A DNA stretch of 64,000 bases from Nocardioides panacisoli. GTDB lineage: Bacteria > Actinomycetota > Actinomycetes > Propionibacteriales > Nocardioidaceae. Every line of letters starts with the position of its first letter. The stretch's first letter is position 1. The translations under genes were made by a program, and so were the position numbers. This document shows positions 44,790 through 53,692 of the stretch, one piece after another. The stretch spans positions 1,178,001-1,242,000 of the forward strand of contig NZ_CP080409.1 of NCBI RefSeq assembly GCF_019448235.1, read 5' to 3'. The notes below the pieces were generated by a model that saw only the letters and a program-made list of their open reading frames with translations, did no database searches and was not told the origin of the DNA.

Positions 44790-45567
44790 GACTCGACCCT
44801 ACGTTCCGGCGGGGATCCTCGCGCTGCTCCTGACCATGCTCCTCAGCGCCTGCGGTGAGGACGCCCCGGCGACCGATCCGTCCGGTCTCGCGAGCCTGTC
44901 CAAACCCACGGCGGAGCCGTCCGCCCCGACCACCCTGCCCGCCACCACGGATCCCGCCTCCCCCGTGGTGACGGCGTACACGACCTGGCTGGCGGGGCTC
45001 GCCACCGAGAACGCGATGGCCACCTGCGACCAGCACGCGCCGGCGCTCACCATCGACCTGCGCCAGCGAGCGATCATCGAGGGCCGTGCCCAGCAGGGCG
45101 ACCCGTGTGAGGACTTCGTCGCACTGCTGTGGGAGTCGCCCGACGTGGAGACCGAGCCAATGTCGATCGAGGTCACCCAGGAGACGGCCGAGGACGCGCT
45201 GCTCGCCGTCGACTTCCCCGGGGCCGACCAGACCGTGCGGATGGTCAACCGCTACGGCAGCTGGTATGTCGAGTCCACCACTCCGCGCGAGGCCGGGCCC
45301 GAGCGGTGGCTGGACGCCTGGTGCTCCCTCGAGGTCGGCGCGGACCGCGGCGAGGTGATCGAGGCAATGGGCACGCCGAGCGGGGAGTACACCGTGGCCA
45401 ACGGCGGCGAACCGCAACTGTGGTGGGCCGCCGGGCCGTACGACTTCCGCGCCTACCTGGACCTCCGGGGCACGGTCACCGAACTCGTCGCGGACCACGA
45501 CGCACTCAGCGCCGAGGACCGGGACCGGCTCGACTGCCCCGAACTGCGGAACCGCACGAACTCCTGA
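44788..45567 (+). CDS. Putative secreted lipoprotein of unknown function
   Basis: A 259-residue protein with a lipoprotein signal peptide (ILALLLTMLLSAC, Cys22) and a Ser/Thr/Pro-rich linker (to about residue 60). The mature part is acidic and has three or four Cys (TCDQH, PCEDF, WCSLE, DCPEL) that could form two disulphides. No catalytic motif is recognised. GAAGGA precedes the ATG by about nine bases. Its stop touches the pdxS stop with no base between them. Confidence 0.75.
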   Translation: MTRPYVPAGILALLLTMLLSACGEDAPATDPSGLASLSKPTAEPSAPTTLPATTDPASPVVTAYTTWLAGLATENAMATCDQHAPALTIDLRQRAIIEGRAQQGDPCEDFVALLWESPDVETEPMSIEVTQETAEDALLAVDFPGADQTVRMVNRYGSWYVESTTPREAGPERWLDAWCSLEVGADRGEVIEAMGTPSGEYTVANGGEPQLWWAAGPYDFRAYLDLRGTVTELVADHDALSAEDRDRLDCPELRNRTNS

Positions 45568-46461
45568 CTACCAGCCGCGCTCGGCCAAGCGGTGCGGCTC
45601 GGGGATCTCGTCGACGTTGAGCCCGACCATCGCCTCACCCAGGCCGCGGCTGACCTTGGCCACGACGTCGGGGTCGTCGTGGAAGGTCGTCGCCTTCACG
45701 ATCGCCTCGGCGCGCTGCTGCGGGTTGCCCGACTTGAAGATGCCGGACCCGACGAAGACGCCCTCGGCGCCGAGCTGCATCATCATCGCCGCGTCGGCCG
45801 GGGTCGCGATGCCGCCGGCGGTGAACAGGACCACGGGCAGCTTGCCGCTGCGTGCCACCTCGGCGACGAGCTCGTACGGCGCCTGCAGCTCCTTCGCGGC
45901 GACGTACAGCTCGTCGGGCTCGAGCGCGCCGAGACGGCGGATCTCGGCCCGGATGGTACGCATGTGCGTCACGGCGTTCGAGACGTCACCGGTGCCGGCC
46001 TCACCCTTGGAGCGGATCATCGCCGCGCCCTCGGTGATCCGGCGCAGCGCCTCACCGAGGTTGGTCGCACCGCACACGAACGGGACGGTGAAGGCCCACT
46101 TGTCGATGTGGTTGGCGTAGTCGGCGGGCGTGAGGACCTCGGACTCGTCGATGTAGTCCACGCCCAGGCTCTGCAGGACCTGCGCCTCGGCGAAGTGCCC
46201 GATGCGGGCCTTCGCCATCACCGGGATCGAGACGGCCTCGACGATGCCGTCGATCATGTCGGGGTCGCTCATGCGCGACACGCCGCCCTGGGCCCGGATG
46301 TCCGCGGGGACGCGCTCCAGTGCCATCACGGCCACGGCTCCGGCGTCCTCGGCGATCTTGGCCTGCTCGGGGGTGACCACGTCCATGATCACGCCGCCCT
46401 TGAGCATCTCGGCCATGCCCCGCTTCACGCGGGTGGTGCCCACTTCGTGCGACTCGTTCAT
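45568..46461 (-). CDS. pdxS: Pyridoxal 5'-phosphate synthase subunit PdxS
   Basis: A 297-residue TIM barrel making PLP from ribose 5-phosphate, glyceraldehyde 3-phosphate and ammonia. [19 protein letters not shown], the Lys of [13 protein letters not shown], and the phosphate site [12 protein letters not shown] with [10 protein letters not shown] are all present. Very highly conserved family; nothing odd. It is convergent with the lipoprotein gene. Confidence 0.98.
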   Translation of the reverse strand: MNESHEVGTTRVKRGMAEMLKGGVIMDVVTPEQAKIAEDAGAVAVMALERVPADIRAQGGVSRMSDPDMIDGIVEAVSIPVMAKARIGHFAEAQVLQSLGVDYIDESEVLTPADYANHIDKWAFTVPFVCGATNLGEALRRITEGAAMIRSKGEAGTGDVSNAVTHMRTIRAEIRRLGALEPDELYVAAKELQAPYELVAEVARSGKLPVVLFTAGGIATPADAAMMMQLGAEGVFVGSGIFKSGNPQQRAEAIVKATTFHDDPDVVAKVSRGLGEAMVGLNVDEIPEPHRLAERGW

Positions 46462-46492
46462 GCTGCCAACACTAGGCCGTCAACGACGTTGC

Positions 46493-47131
46493 TCACGCAT
46501 CGGTCCCGCCCGCACGAGCGGCGTCGAGGGCGAGCGCCTGCCGGCGCACCTTCATCACCCGGAAGACCACCGTGTAGGTGCTGGCCAACGCGAGCACCCA
46601 CAGTGTGACCTCCATCAGGATCGGCAGCCCGAAGATCGCACCGAGGCCGGTCATCACCAGGATCGCCACGAGCCGGTCGGCCCGCTCGGCGAGGCCCCCC
46701 TTGGCGTCCATCTGCAGCGACTCCGCACGCGCCCGGGCGTAGGACGTCACCGATCCCATGACCAGGCACCACAGCGTGACGCACAGGTAGAGGTAGTCGT
46801 CGCCGGGGCCGGCGAAGTAGAGAGCCAGACCACCGAAGATGGCGCCGTCGCCGATGCGGTCGAGGGTGGAGTCCCAGAAAGCGCCGAACGTGGACTTGCG
46901 GCCGGTCTCACGCGCCATCTTGCCGTCGATGAGGTCACTGAAGACGAACGCAGTGATGACCAGGACGCCGATGAGCAGCTCCCCCTGCGGGAAGAAGACC
47001 AGTGCGCCCGCCGCGACACCGAGGGTGCCGACGAGGGTGACCGCATCGGGGCTGATGCCGAGCTTGATGAAGAGACGGACGAAGGGCATCAGCACGACGC
47101 CCTGCCAGAAGTCCTTGAACCGGTCCAACAT
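46493..47131 (-). CDS. pgsA: CDP-alcohol phosphatidyltransferase, probably phosphatidylinositol phosphate synthase
   Basis: A 212-residue membrane enzyme with six helices. The CDP-alcohol motif D-x2-DG-x2-AR-x8-G-x3-D-x3-D is visible from DLIDGKMAR to FWDSTLDRIGD. In actinobacteria the copy in this position (beside pdxS and the HIT gene) makes phosphatidylinositol phosphate, the anchor lipid for PIMs, rather than phosphatidylglycerol phosphate. The exact substrate is inferred from that context. Confidence 0.88.
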   Translation of the reverse strand: MLDRFKDFWQGVVLMPFVRLFIKLGISPDAVTLVGTLGVAAGALVFFPQGELLIGVLVITAFVFSDLIDGKMARETGRKSTFGAFWDSTLDRIGDGAIFGGLALYFAGPGDDYLYLCVTLWCLVMGSVTSYARARAESLQMDAKGGLAERADRLVAILVMTGLGAIFGLPILMEVTLWVLALASTYTVVFRVMKVRRQALALDAARAGGTDA

Positions 47132-47184
47132 GTCGCGCTGACCCTATACGCCGCCGCACTTGCGCGCCCGCTGCGGCTCCTCGC

Positions 47185-47706
47185 TCAGCGGCCCCAGGCG
47201 TCGGCGAGCAGGTCCCGGGTGTCGCCGAGCAACTGGGGCAGCACCTTGGTGTCGCCGATGACGGTGAGGAAGTTGGCGTCACCGGACCACCGGGGTACGA
47301 CGTGCTGGTGCAGGTGCGCCGCGAGCGATCCACCGGCCGGGCCGCCGAGGTTGAGCCCGACGTTGAACGCGTGCGGCTGCGCGACACTGCGCACGGCGCG
47401 CAGCGCCTGCTTGGTCATCGCGGTCAGCTCGTCGGACTCCTGCTCGTCCAGGTCCGTGAGGTCCGGGACGTGGCGGTAGGGCAGCACCATCAGGTGACCC
47501 GGGTTGTAGGGGTAGAGGTTGAGGACGGCGTACGTCGTCCGGCCGCGCGCGACGACCAACGCGTCGTCGCGGGAGGTGGCCGGGTCGGACGTGATGCGGC
47601 AGAACGGGCACGCCGGCAGGTCCGGGTCGTCGCTGGTCTCCTCGCCGCGGATGTAGCTCATCCGGTAGGGCGTCCAGAGCCGCTCGAGTCCGTCGGGGTC
47701 AGTCAT
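47185..47706 (-). CDS. HIT domain protein
   Basis: A 173-residue histidine-triad protein. The HIT motif is HLHQHVVPRW (His-x-His-x-His) near residue 140, with an N-terminal CPFC zinc-type pair near residue 33. Actinobacterial members with this gene order hydrolyse AppppA-like dinucleotides (AP4A hydrolase/phosphorylase activity is described for a mycobacterial relative). The ATG is embedded in the end of the TetR gene, an eight-base overlap. Confidence 0.9.
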   Translation of the reverse strand: MTDPDGLERLWTPYRMSYIRGEETSDDPDLPACPFCRITSDPATSRDDALVVARGRTTYAVLNLYPYNPGHLMVLPYRHVPDLTDLDEQESDELTAMTKQALRAVRSVAQPHAFNVGLNLGGPAGGSLAAHLHQHVVPRWSGDANFLTVIGDTKVLPQLLGDTRDLLADAWGR

Positions 47707-48415
47707 CCTCGGGCTCCAGGCCCGCGAGCAGCTGTTCGACCGGCCCGTCGGGCAGCACGATGTCGCGGGCACGGGCGAGACCGTCGATCTGGTACCAGAT
47801 CGTCTCGGTCATCATGTCCACGAACTCAGCCGGCGGCGGCCGCAGCTCGCCGCGTCCGCTCCAGTAGCGCACGGACTGGAAGCAGCCGCCGACGACGCCG
47901 AACATCCACGGCACCAGCGCACTGCGCTCGTGCGGGCTGAGCTCGGTGCCCAGCAGGGACACCACCGAGACCATCAGCTCGTCGATGTGGCCCGCGATCC
48001 GCAGGATCTCCTCGTCCATCGGCTTCTCGTGGTTGCCGGGCAGGTCGCGCTCGGCGAACCGAGTGAGCGCCGGGTTGTGCAGTGCCCAGCCGACGTAGGC
48101 GTCCAGGATCCGCCGGATGATGTCGAAGGGGGTCCCCCGCAGCTCCAGCGCGGGGATGAGCACCTCGGTCGCACGGCGACAGATGTCGCGCTGGACGGCG
48201 AGGTCGAGGTCACCGCGGTCCTCGAAGTGCCGGTAGACGACGGTGCGGCTGAGCCCCGCCTCGTCGGCGATCTCCTGCACGTGGATGTCCTCGCCCGGCG
48301 CGTGCCGGCCCAGCACCGCCACGGCCGCGTCGAGGATGACCTGGCGGCGCTCCTCGTTGTGCTGCTGCCAGCGCAACTGGCGTCCGTCGACGCGCTTGTT
48401 GCGGCTCGCCGCCAT
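47699..48415 (-). CDS. TetR family transcriptional regulator
   Basis: A 238-residue regulator. The N-terminal HTH lies at about residues 25-70 (ILDAAVAVLGRHAPGEDIHVQEIADEAGLSRTVVYRHFEDRGDLDLAV). The helical C-terminal ligand domain is unclassified. An AAGGAGG ribosome site is five bases before the ATG. Its own promoter region has an inverted repeat (48431-48446) that may be its operator. Targets may include the HIT gene downstream or the lipoprotein gene upstream. Confidence 0.9.
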   Translation of the reverse strand: MAASRNKRVDGRQLRWQQHNEERRQVILDAAVAVLGRHAPGEDIHVQEIADEAGLSRTVVYRHFEDRGDLDLAVQRDICRRATEVLIPALELRGTPFDIIRRILDAYVGWALHNPALTRFAERDLPGNHEKPMDEEILRIAGHIDELMVSVVSLLGTELSPHERSALVPWMFGVVGGCFQSVRYWSGRGELRPPPAEFVDMMTETIWYQIDGLARARDIVLPDGPVEQLLAGLEPEDD

Positions 48416-48430
48416 GGTGCCTCCTTCTGC

Positions 48431-48446
48431 TGGCCTACGCCGGCCA
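48431..48446. promoter_or_regulatory. Inverted repeat, possible TetR operator
   Basis: TGGCC-N6-GGCCA lies 16-31 bases before the TetR start codon, over the likely promoter. Position and symmetry suit an autoregulatory operator; no experimental motif is known to me for this regulator. Confidence 0.4.
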
Positions 48447-48492
48447 ACCTATCCGGCGGCGCTCGCCGCGCCGTCCGGTGGGCCCGACCGGC

Positions 48493-49461
48493 TCAGTTGG
48501 CGTGGAACCAGCGCCCGAGGTCGGCCGCGATGCCCGGGCAGGTGATGTTGTGGTCGCGGCGGTCGGCGACCCACTGGCCGAAGACGGCGCGTCCACCCTG
48601 GATCGACCAGTCCTCGCCACACCGGCTCGCGGCCTCCGCGCGCGACGTCTGGCCGGCGGCGCGCCACTCCGGCACGCCCAGCTCGAAGCCGCCGACGATC
48701 TCGTCCCACATGTAGGGCGTGGAGTAGACGCCGATCTCGTAGCCCTCCTCGCGGTAGGCGCGCGCGGCACCCTCGACGACGGCGGCGTTGGCGACCTTGT
48801 CCGCGCTCCACTCCCAGTCACGCACCGGCTCGACGTCGAGCCACACGATCGGCGTCTGCAGGCCCGCGCGCTGCATCGTGGCGAGGTTGTACGCCGCCTG
48901 CTGGTGACCAACGTTGCGCAGCCGGCCGAGCCGGTCGTCACTGTCGTGCGGCCCGGTCGCGCCGTACTCGGCGAGCTGCTGGTCCGTGGGATAACTCAGC
49001 ACCGAGTACGCCGACACGAGCAGTCCGCGCTCGGCGACCCAGTCGACCTGGTCGGCCAGGCACGGGTTCGGCGTGAAGCCGGGGCCGTTGGTCAGGCCGA
49101 TGACGACGTACTCCGCCTCCGGGACCGGCATCGGCATCCCCAAGGTGGGGCGCTGCTCGATCCCCATCCCCTTCGGGCACTGCGGCCAGCTGATGTCCGC
49201 ACCGAGCACCGGCCCGTTGCGCGGCGCCACCGACTGGTCGGTGGGCTGGTCGCCCGCGAGCTCTTCGGCGAGTCCGGCGAGGTCGCTGGCCCGGGCATCG
49301 GCCTCGGCCCGCGGGCTGCCCGACGGCGCCGCGGAGGGCAGAGGCGCGGCCTCGCTGGTCTCCTCCGGCGTGGCCGGCACGGTGCCCTCCTCCGTCGCGG
49401 CCGGGCCGCACCCGGCCAGCACGAGGAGCGTGGCGAGCACCGCCGTCACCCGGAGGCGCAT
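48493..49461 (-). CDS. Secreted lipoprotein with a glycoside-hydrolase-like TIM barrel
   Basis: A 322-residue protein with a lipoprotein signal (LVLAGC, Cys18) and a Thr/Glu/Ala/Pro-rich linker to about residue 80. The folded domain starts GADISWPQCPKG and contains IVWLDVEPV, where the acidic pair resembles the active site of GH25-like or DUF1906 barrels, and IGVYSTPYMWDEIVGG. It ends DHNITCPG. A cell-wall hydrolase role is possible but unproven. The ATG at 49461 lies one base after the thrS stop, so it may be expressed with thrS. Confidence 0.75.
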   Translation of the reverse strand: MRLRVTAVLATLLVLAGCGPAATEEGTVPATPEETSEAAPLPSAAPSGSPRAEADARASDLAGLAEELAGDQPTDQSVAPRNGPVLGADISWPQCPKGMGIEQRPTLGMPMPVPEAEYVVIGLTNGPGFTPNPCLADQVDWVAERGLLVSAYSVLSYPTDQQLAEYGATGPHDSDDRLGRLRNVGHQQAAYNLATMQRAGLQTPIVWLDVEPVRDWEWSADKVANAAVVEGAARAYREEGYEIGVYSTPYMWDEIVGGFELGVPEWRAAGQTSRAEAASRCGEDWSIQGGRAVFGQWVADRRDHNITCPGIAADLGRWFHAN

Positions 49462-49462
49462 C

Positions 49463-51523
49463 TCAGACCTGCACACGCGAGCGCACGGCGTCGACGACCC
49501 GCTCGATGGCCTCGTCGATCGGCACGCCGTTGTCCTGGTGGCCGTCGCGGTAGCGGAACGAGACCGCGCCGGACTCCTGGTCGTCGTCGCCGGCGATCAG
49601 CATGAACGGGACCTTGGCCAGCTGGGCGTTGCGGATCTTCTTCTGCATCCGGTCGTCGGAGTCGTCCAGCTCGATGCGGATCCCCTGCGCGCGCAGCCGG
49701 GCGGCGACCTCGGCGAGGTAGTCGTTGTGGCGCTCGGCGATCGGGATGCCGGTGACCTGGACGGGCGCGAGCCACGGCGGGAAGGCGCCGGCGTAGTGCT
49801 CGGTGAGCACGCCGAGGAACCGCTCGATGGAGCCGAACAGCGCGCGGTGGATCATCACCGGGCGCTGGCGCGAGCCGTCGGCCGCGGTGTACTCGAGCTC
49901 GAATCGCTCGGGCAGGTTGAAGTCGAGCTGGATGGTCGACATCTGCCAGGTCCGCCCGATCGCGTCGCGCGCCTGCACCGAGATCTTGGGTCCGTAGAAC
50001 GCCGCTCCCCCGGGATCGGGCACGAGCTCGAGGCCCGAGGAGCGCGCGACGTCCTCGAGGGTCCGGGTGGCCTCGTCCCACACCTCGTCCTCACCGACGT
50101 ACTTCTCGGGGTTCTTGGTCGACAGCTCGAGGTAGAAGTCCTCCAGCCCGTAGTCCTGCAGCAGCCCGAGGACGAAGGAGAGCGTGCGGGAGAGCTCCTC
50201 GTGCATCTGGTCGCGGGTGACGTAGAGGTGCGCGTCGTCCTGCGTCATCCCCCGGACCCGGGTGAGGCCGTGCACCACGCCGGACTTCTCGTAGCGGTAG
50301 ACGCTGCCGAACTCGAACATCCGCAGCGGCAGCTCGCGGTAGGAGCGTCCGCGGGAGCGGAAGATCAGGCAGTGGTAGGGGCAGTTCATCGGCTTGAGGT
50401 AGTAGTCCTGGCCCGGCTTGACCAGTGCTCCGTCCTCGTCCCGCGTCTCGTCGAGGTGCATCGCGGGGTACATGCCGTCGGCGTACCAGTCCAGGTGGCC
50501 AGACGTCGCGAACAACTCGCCCTTGGTGATGTGGGGGGTGTAGACGAACTCGTACCCCTCCTCCTCGTGGCGCCGCCGGGAGTAGTCCTCCATCTCCTTG
50601 CGCAGTACGCCGCCCTTGGGGTGGAAGACCGCGAGTCCCGAACCGACCTCGTCGGGGAAGCTGAACAGGTCCAGCTCGCGGCCGAGGCGACGGTGGTCGC
50701 GCTTCTCGGCCTCCTCGAGGCGGTGGAGGTACGCCGCCAACGCGTCCTTGGACTCCCAGGCGGTGCCGTAGATGCGCTGGAGCTGCTTGTTCTTCTCGTC
50801 GCCGCGCCAGTACGCCGCCGCCGACCGCATGAGCTTGAAGGCAGGGATGCGCTTGGTGGTGGGCAGGTGGGGCCCGCGGCACAGGTCGGACCACGCCGCC
50901 TCGCCGTTGCGGTCGATGTTGTCGTAGATCGTCAGCTCGCCGGAGCCGACCTCGGCCGAGGCACCGTCGACCGCGTCGATCTCGCTGGTCGCGCCTTCCC
51001 CGTCGGTCGAGCCCGTCGAGGCCCCCTTGAGGCCGATGAGCTCGAGCTTGTAGGGCTCCTCGGTGAGCTCGGCCCGCGCGTCGGCGTCGGTGGTGACCCG
51101 GCGCGAGAAGCGCTGGTTGGCCTTGATGATCTTGCGCATCCGGGACTCGATCTTGTCGAGGTCCTCGGGCGTGAAGGGCTCGGCGACGTCGAAGTCGTAG
51201 TAGAAGCCGTCGGTGACCGGCGGACCGATCCCGAGCTTGGCGTCGGGGAACAGGTCCTGCACGGCCTGTGCCATGACGTGGGCGCAGGAGTGGCGCAGGA
51301 TGTCGTGGCCGTCGGGGCTGTCGATCGCGACACCCTCGACGACGTCGCCGTCGGCCAGCTCGTGGGCGAGGTCGCGCAGTACGCCGTCGCCCGCACCCGC
51401 CGAGACCCGCGCCGCGATGACGTCGGTGTCGTCGGTGAAGAGCTCCCACGCCTTCGTGCCCGTGGTCACCGTGGTGTCCCGACGTGCGTCGGCGGACAGG
51501 ACGGTGACCTTGATCTCGGACAC
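49463..51523 (-). CDS. thrS: Threonine--tRNA ligase
   Basis: A 686-residue ThrRS. The N-terminal TGS and editing (N2) domains are present with [11 protein letters not shown] (HxxxH) near residue 85 and [15 protein letters not shown]. The catalytic core includes the zinc ligand Cys of KPMNCPYH and motif 2 around [30 protein letters not shown]. The anticodon domain is C-terminal. GTG start with GGAG upstream. No T-box-like leader is seen; a terminator of the upstream tRNA gene lies 52 bases from the start. Confidence 0.97.
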   Translation of the reverse strand: MSEIKVTVLSADARRDTTVTTGTKAWELFTDDTDVIAARVSAGAGDGVLRDLAHELADGDVVEGVAIDSPDGHDILRHSCAHVMAQAVQDLFPDAKLGIGPPVTDGFYYDFDVAEPFTPEDLDKIESRMRKIIKANQRFSRRVTTDADARAELTEEPYKLELIGLKGASTGSTDGEGATSEIDAVDGASAEVGSGELTIYDNIDRNGEAAWSDLCRGPHLPTTKRIPAFKLMRSAAAYWRGDEKNKQLQRIYGTAWESKDALAAYLHRLEEAEKRDHRRLGRELDLFSFPDEVGSGLAVFHPKGGVLRKEMEDYSRRRHEEEGYEFVYTPHITKGELFATSGHLDWYADGMYPAMHLDETRDEDGALVKPGQDYYLKPMNCPYHCLIFRSRGRSYRELPLRMFEFGSVYRYEKSGVVHGLTRVRGMTQDDAHLYVTRDQMHEELSRTLSFVLGLLQDYGLEDFYLELSTKNPEKYVGEDEVWDEATRTLEDVARSSGLELVPDPGGAAFYGPKISVQARDAIGRTWQMSTIQLDFNLPERFELEYTAADGSRQRPVMIHRALFGSIERFLGVLTEHYAGAFPPWLAPVQVTGIPIAERHNDYLAEVAARLRAQGIRIELDDSDDRMQKKIRNAQLAKVPFMLIAGDDDQESGAVSFRYRDGHQDNGVPIDEAIERVVDAVRSRVQV

Positions 51524-51574
51524 GGGTGATGCTCCTTGGGCTCGGGTGGGTCGATGCTATCGGTCCACAAACAA

Positions 51575-51606
51575 CTGAGGCCGGTCCATTTCCGGACCGG
51601 CCTCAG
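51575..51606 (-). terminator. Terminator of tRNA-Val(CAC), just upstream of thrS
   Basis: A perfect 13-bp inverted repeat (arms CTGAGGCCGGTCC and GGACCGGCCTCAG, six-base loop). On the minus strand it is followed by TTGTTTGT. It lies 11 bases past the 3' end of the minus-strand tRNA, so it is a good intrinsic terminator separating the tRNA from thrS. Confidence 0.85.
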
Positions 51607-51616
51607 TGCTCGCGGG

Positions 51617-51688
51617 TGGGCGTTACTGGGTTCGAACCAGTGACCTCTTCGGTGTGAACGAAGCGCGCTACCACTGCGCCAAACGCCC
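51617..51688 (-). tRNA. tRNA-Val (anticodon CAC)
   Basis: The full cloverleaf can be drawn: acceptor GGGCGTT/AACGCCC, D arm GCGC/GCGC, anticodon stem CTTCG/CGAAG with loop TTCACAC, and T arm ACTGG-TTCGAAC-CCAGT. The anticodon CAC reads GTG. The discriminator is A and CCA is not encoded. ACTCTA at 51707-51712 gives TAGAGT on the minus strand, a plausible -10 element. Confidence 0.97.
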
Positions 51689-51754
51689 TCGTGATCAGCG
51701 GGGCAGACTCTAGCGCACGGGCAGGCGGGGAATCACATCCGGCCCGGACCCGGG

Positions 51755-53572
51755 TCAGGACAGGTGGTGGACCTCCTGCCGGCCGTGGACGGGGGTGTCG
51801 ATGCCGACGTGGCGGGCCTTGAGTTGCAGCGCCAGGTAGAGCGAGTAGTGCCGCGACTGGTGCAGGTTCCCGCCGTGGAACCAGAGGTTGTCCTGCTGGG
51901 TCGGCTTCCACATGTTGCGCTGCTCGCCCTCCCACGGGCCGGGGTCCTTGGTGGTGTCGGACCCCAGGCCCCAGCACTTCCCGACCTTGTCGGCGACCTC
52001 CTGGCTGATCAGGTCAGCCGCCCAGCCGTTCATCGACCCGTAGCCGGTGGCGTAGACCACCAGGTCGGCCGGCAGCGTCGTCCCGTCGCCGAGCACCACG
52101 GCGTCCTCGGTGAGGTGGTCGACCTGGCCCTTGGCGAGCGCCACCGAGCCGTCCGCGACGAGCTCGGCGGCGCCGACGTCGATGTAGTAGCCCGAGCCGC
52201 GGCGGAGGTACTTCATGAACAGCCCGGAGCCGTCGTCGCCCCAGTCGAGGTCGAAGCCGGCGGCCTCCAACCGGTCGTAGAACTCCTTGTCCCGTTCCCG
52301 CATCTGGTCATAGAGCGGGATCTGGAAGGTGTGCATGATCCGGTACGGCAGCGAGGCGAAGATCAGGTCGGCCTTCTCCGTCGTCACGCCGGCGGCGAGG
52401 GCGCGCTCGGAGTAGAGGTCGCCGAGACCGATGTCCATCAACGTGTCGCTCTTGACGATGTGGGTCGAGGACCGCTGCACCATGGTCACGTCCGCGCCGT
52501 GCTCGTACAGCGCGCCGCAGATGTCGAAGGCGGAGTTGTTGCTGCCGACGACCACGACCCGCTTGCCGGCGTACGCATCAGGGCCGGGGTGCTGGCTGGA
52601 GTGCTGCTGCTCACCGGCGAAGACCTCCTGCCCGGGGAAGGACGGCACGTTCGGCTTGCCCGACATGCCGGTCGCCATCACCAACTGGGTCGGCCGCAGC
52701 GTGACGGGCTCACCATCGCGGACCACCTCGACGGTCCAGGACTCGGTCGCCTCGTCATAGGACGCCGAGTGGGCCTCGGTGCTGGTCCAGTAGGGCACCT
52801 CCATGACCCGGGTGTAGAACTCCAGCCAGTCCCCGATCTTGTCCTTGGGTGCGAAGACGGGCCAGTTCTCCGGGAACTTCAGGTAGGGCAGGTGGTCGTA
52901 CCAGACGGGGTCGTGCAGGCACAGCGACTTGTACCGGTTGCGCCACTGGTCGCCCGGTCGCGGGTGCTTGTCGATCACCAGCGAGGGCACCCCGAGCTGG
53001 CGCAGCCGGGCGCCGAGCGCGATGCCGCCCTGTCCCCCGCCGACCACCAGCACGTAGGGCTGGGCGTCCTTGCCCCAGGCGACGTCCTCGGCCTCGCGGC
53101 GCTCGAGCCAGCTCGCCCGGTCGGGGTTGACGCCGTGCTCGGCCCCCATGGGGCGGCGGTGCCCGAGTGGCTCCTCGTGGCCCTTGAGCTCGTGCAGCGT
53201 GGTGAGGAACGTCCAGGCCCGGGGGCCGTCCTCCTCGACCAGGCGCACCAGGCCGCGGCCGCGACCGACGGAGGTCTCGAACTCGAACCACGCGGTGCGT
53301 ACGCCGTCGGCCTCCTCCGAGGGCTCGGTCAGGGTGAACCCGTGGGGCTGTACCCGAGTGAGGGTGGATCCGAGGAGGTCGGCCACGCCGGCACGGTCCT
53401 CGACGGTGGTGAGGTTCCACGAGAACGCGATGAGGTCGCGCCAGAAGCTGGTGGTGGCGAAGAGACCGGCGGCAGCGTCGACGTCGCCGGCGGCGCAGGC
53501 GTTCTCGAAGGAGGCCAGCCAGTCGGCGGCCGGGTCGGTGGCGGTGCGTGGCCGCTCTTGGGTCTGGGTCAT
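51755..53572 (-). CDS. FAD/NADPH flavin monooxygenase with N-terminal SnoaL-like domain
   Basis: A 605-residue protein. Residues 1-130 look like an NTF2/SnoaL fold (DWLASFENACAAGDVDAAAGLF). The C-terminal part is a class B flavoprotein monooxygenase: FAD motif VVGGGQGG (177-183), the FMO fingerprint FAGEQQH (318-324), an NADPH Rossmann motif GSNNSA (343-348) and ATGYGSM near the end. The second Rossmann motif has Asn where Gly is usual. Substrate is unknown; candidates are small ketones, aldehydes or amines. The divergent GAF-domain regulator probably controls it. Confidence 0.9.
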   Translation of the reverse strand: MTQTQERPRTATDPAADWLASFENACAAGDVDAAAGLFATTSFWRDLIAFSWNLTTVEDRAGVADLLGSTLTRVQPHGFTLTEPSEEADGVRTAWFEFETSVGRGRGLVRLVEEDGPRAWTFLTTLHELKGHEEPLGHRRPMGAEHGVNPDRASWLERREAEDVAWGKDAQPYVLVVGGGQGGIALGARLRQLGVPSLVIDKHPRPGDQWRNRYKSLCLHDPVWYDHLPYLKFPENWPVFAPKDKIGDWLEFYTRVMEVPYWTSTEAHSASYDEATESWTVEVVRDGEPVTLRPTQLVMATGMSGKPNVPSFPGQEVFAGEQQHSSQHPGPDAYAGKRVVVVGSNNSAFDICGALYEHGADVTMVQRSSTHIVKSDTLMDIGLGDLYSERALAAGVTTEKADLIFASLPYRIMHTFQIPLYDQMRERDKEFYDRLEAAGFDLDWGDDGSGLFMKYLRRGSGYYIDVGAAELVADGSVALAKGQVDHLTEDAVVLGDGTTLPADLVVYATGYGSMNGWAADLISQEVADKVGKCWGLGSDTTKDPGPWEGEQRNMWKPTQQDNLWFHGGNLHQSRHYSLYLALQLKARHVGIDTPVHGRQEVHHLS

Positions 53573-53636
53573 CGGGGGTCGTCCTCTCGGTCGGGTGTGA
53601 CCCCCAGCACACTCCGCGCGAGCGACCGCCCCAAGG

Positions 53637-53654
53637 GTTGCAGCGGATTGCAAC
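53637..53654. promoter_or_regulatory. Inverted repeat between monooxygenase and GAF regulator, likely operator
   Basis: A perfect GTTGCA-N6-TGCAAC repeat, 65 bases before the monooxygenase start and 38 bases before the regulator start. One site in a divergent promoter region is a typical place for a shared operator of the GAF-domain regulator. Confidence 0.55.
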
Positions 53655-53692
53655 GTGGCCGACGTCACACTGGCTCGCCTACACTCCGGGGC

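Noticed and set aside
51524..51616. T-box or other leader riboswitch for thrS
   Set aside because: Only 93 bases separate thrS from the upstream tRNA, most of it the tRNA terminator hairpin; no specifier loop or T-box sequence fits.
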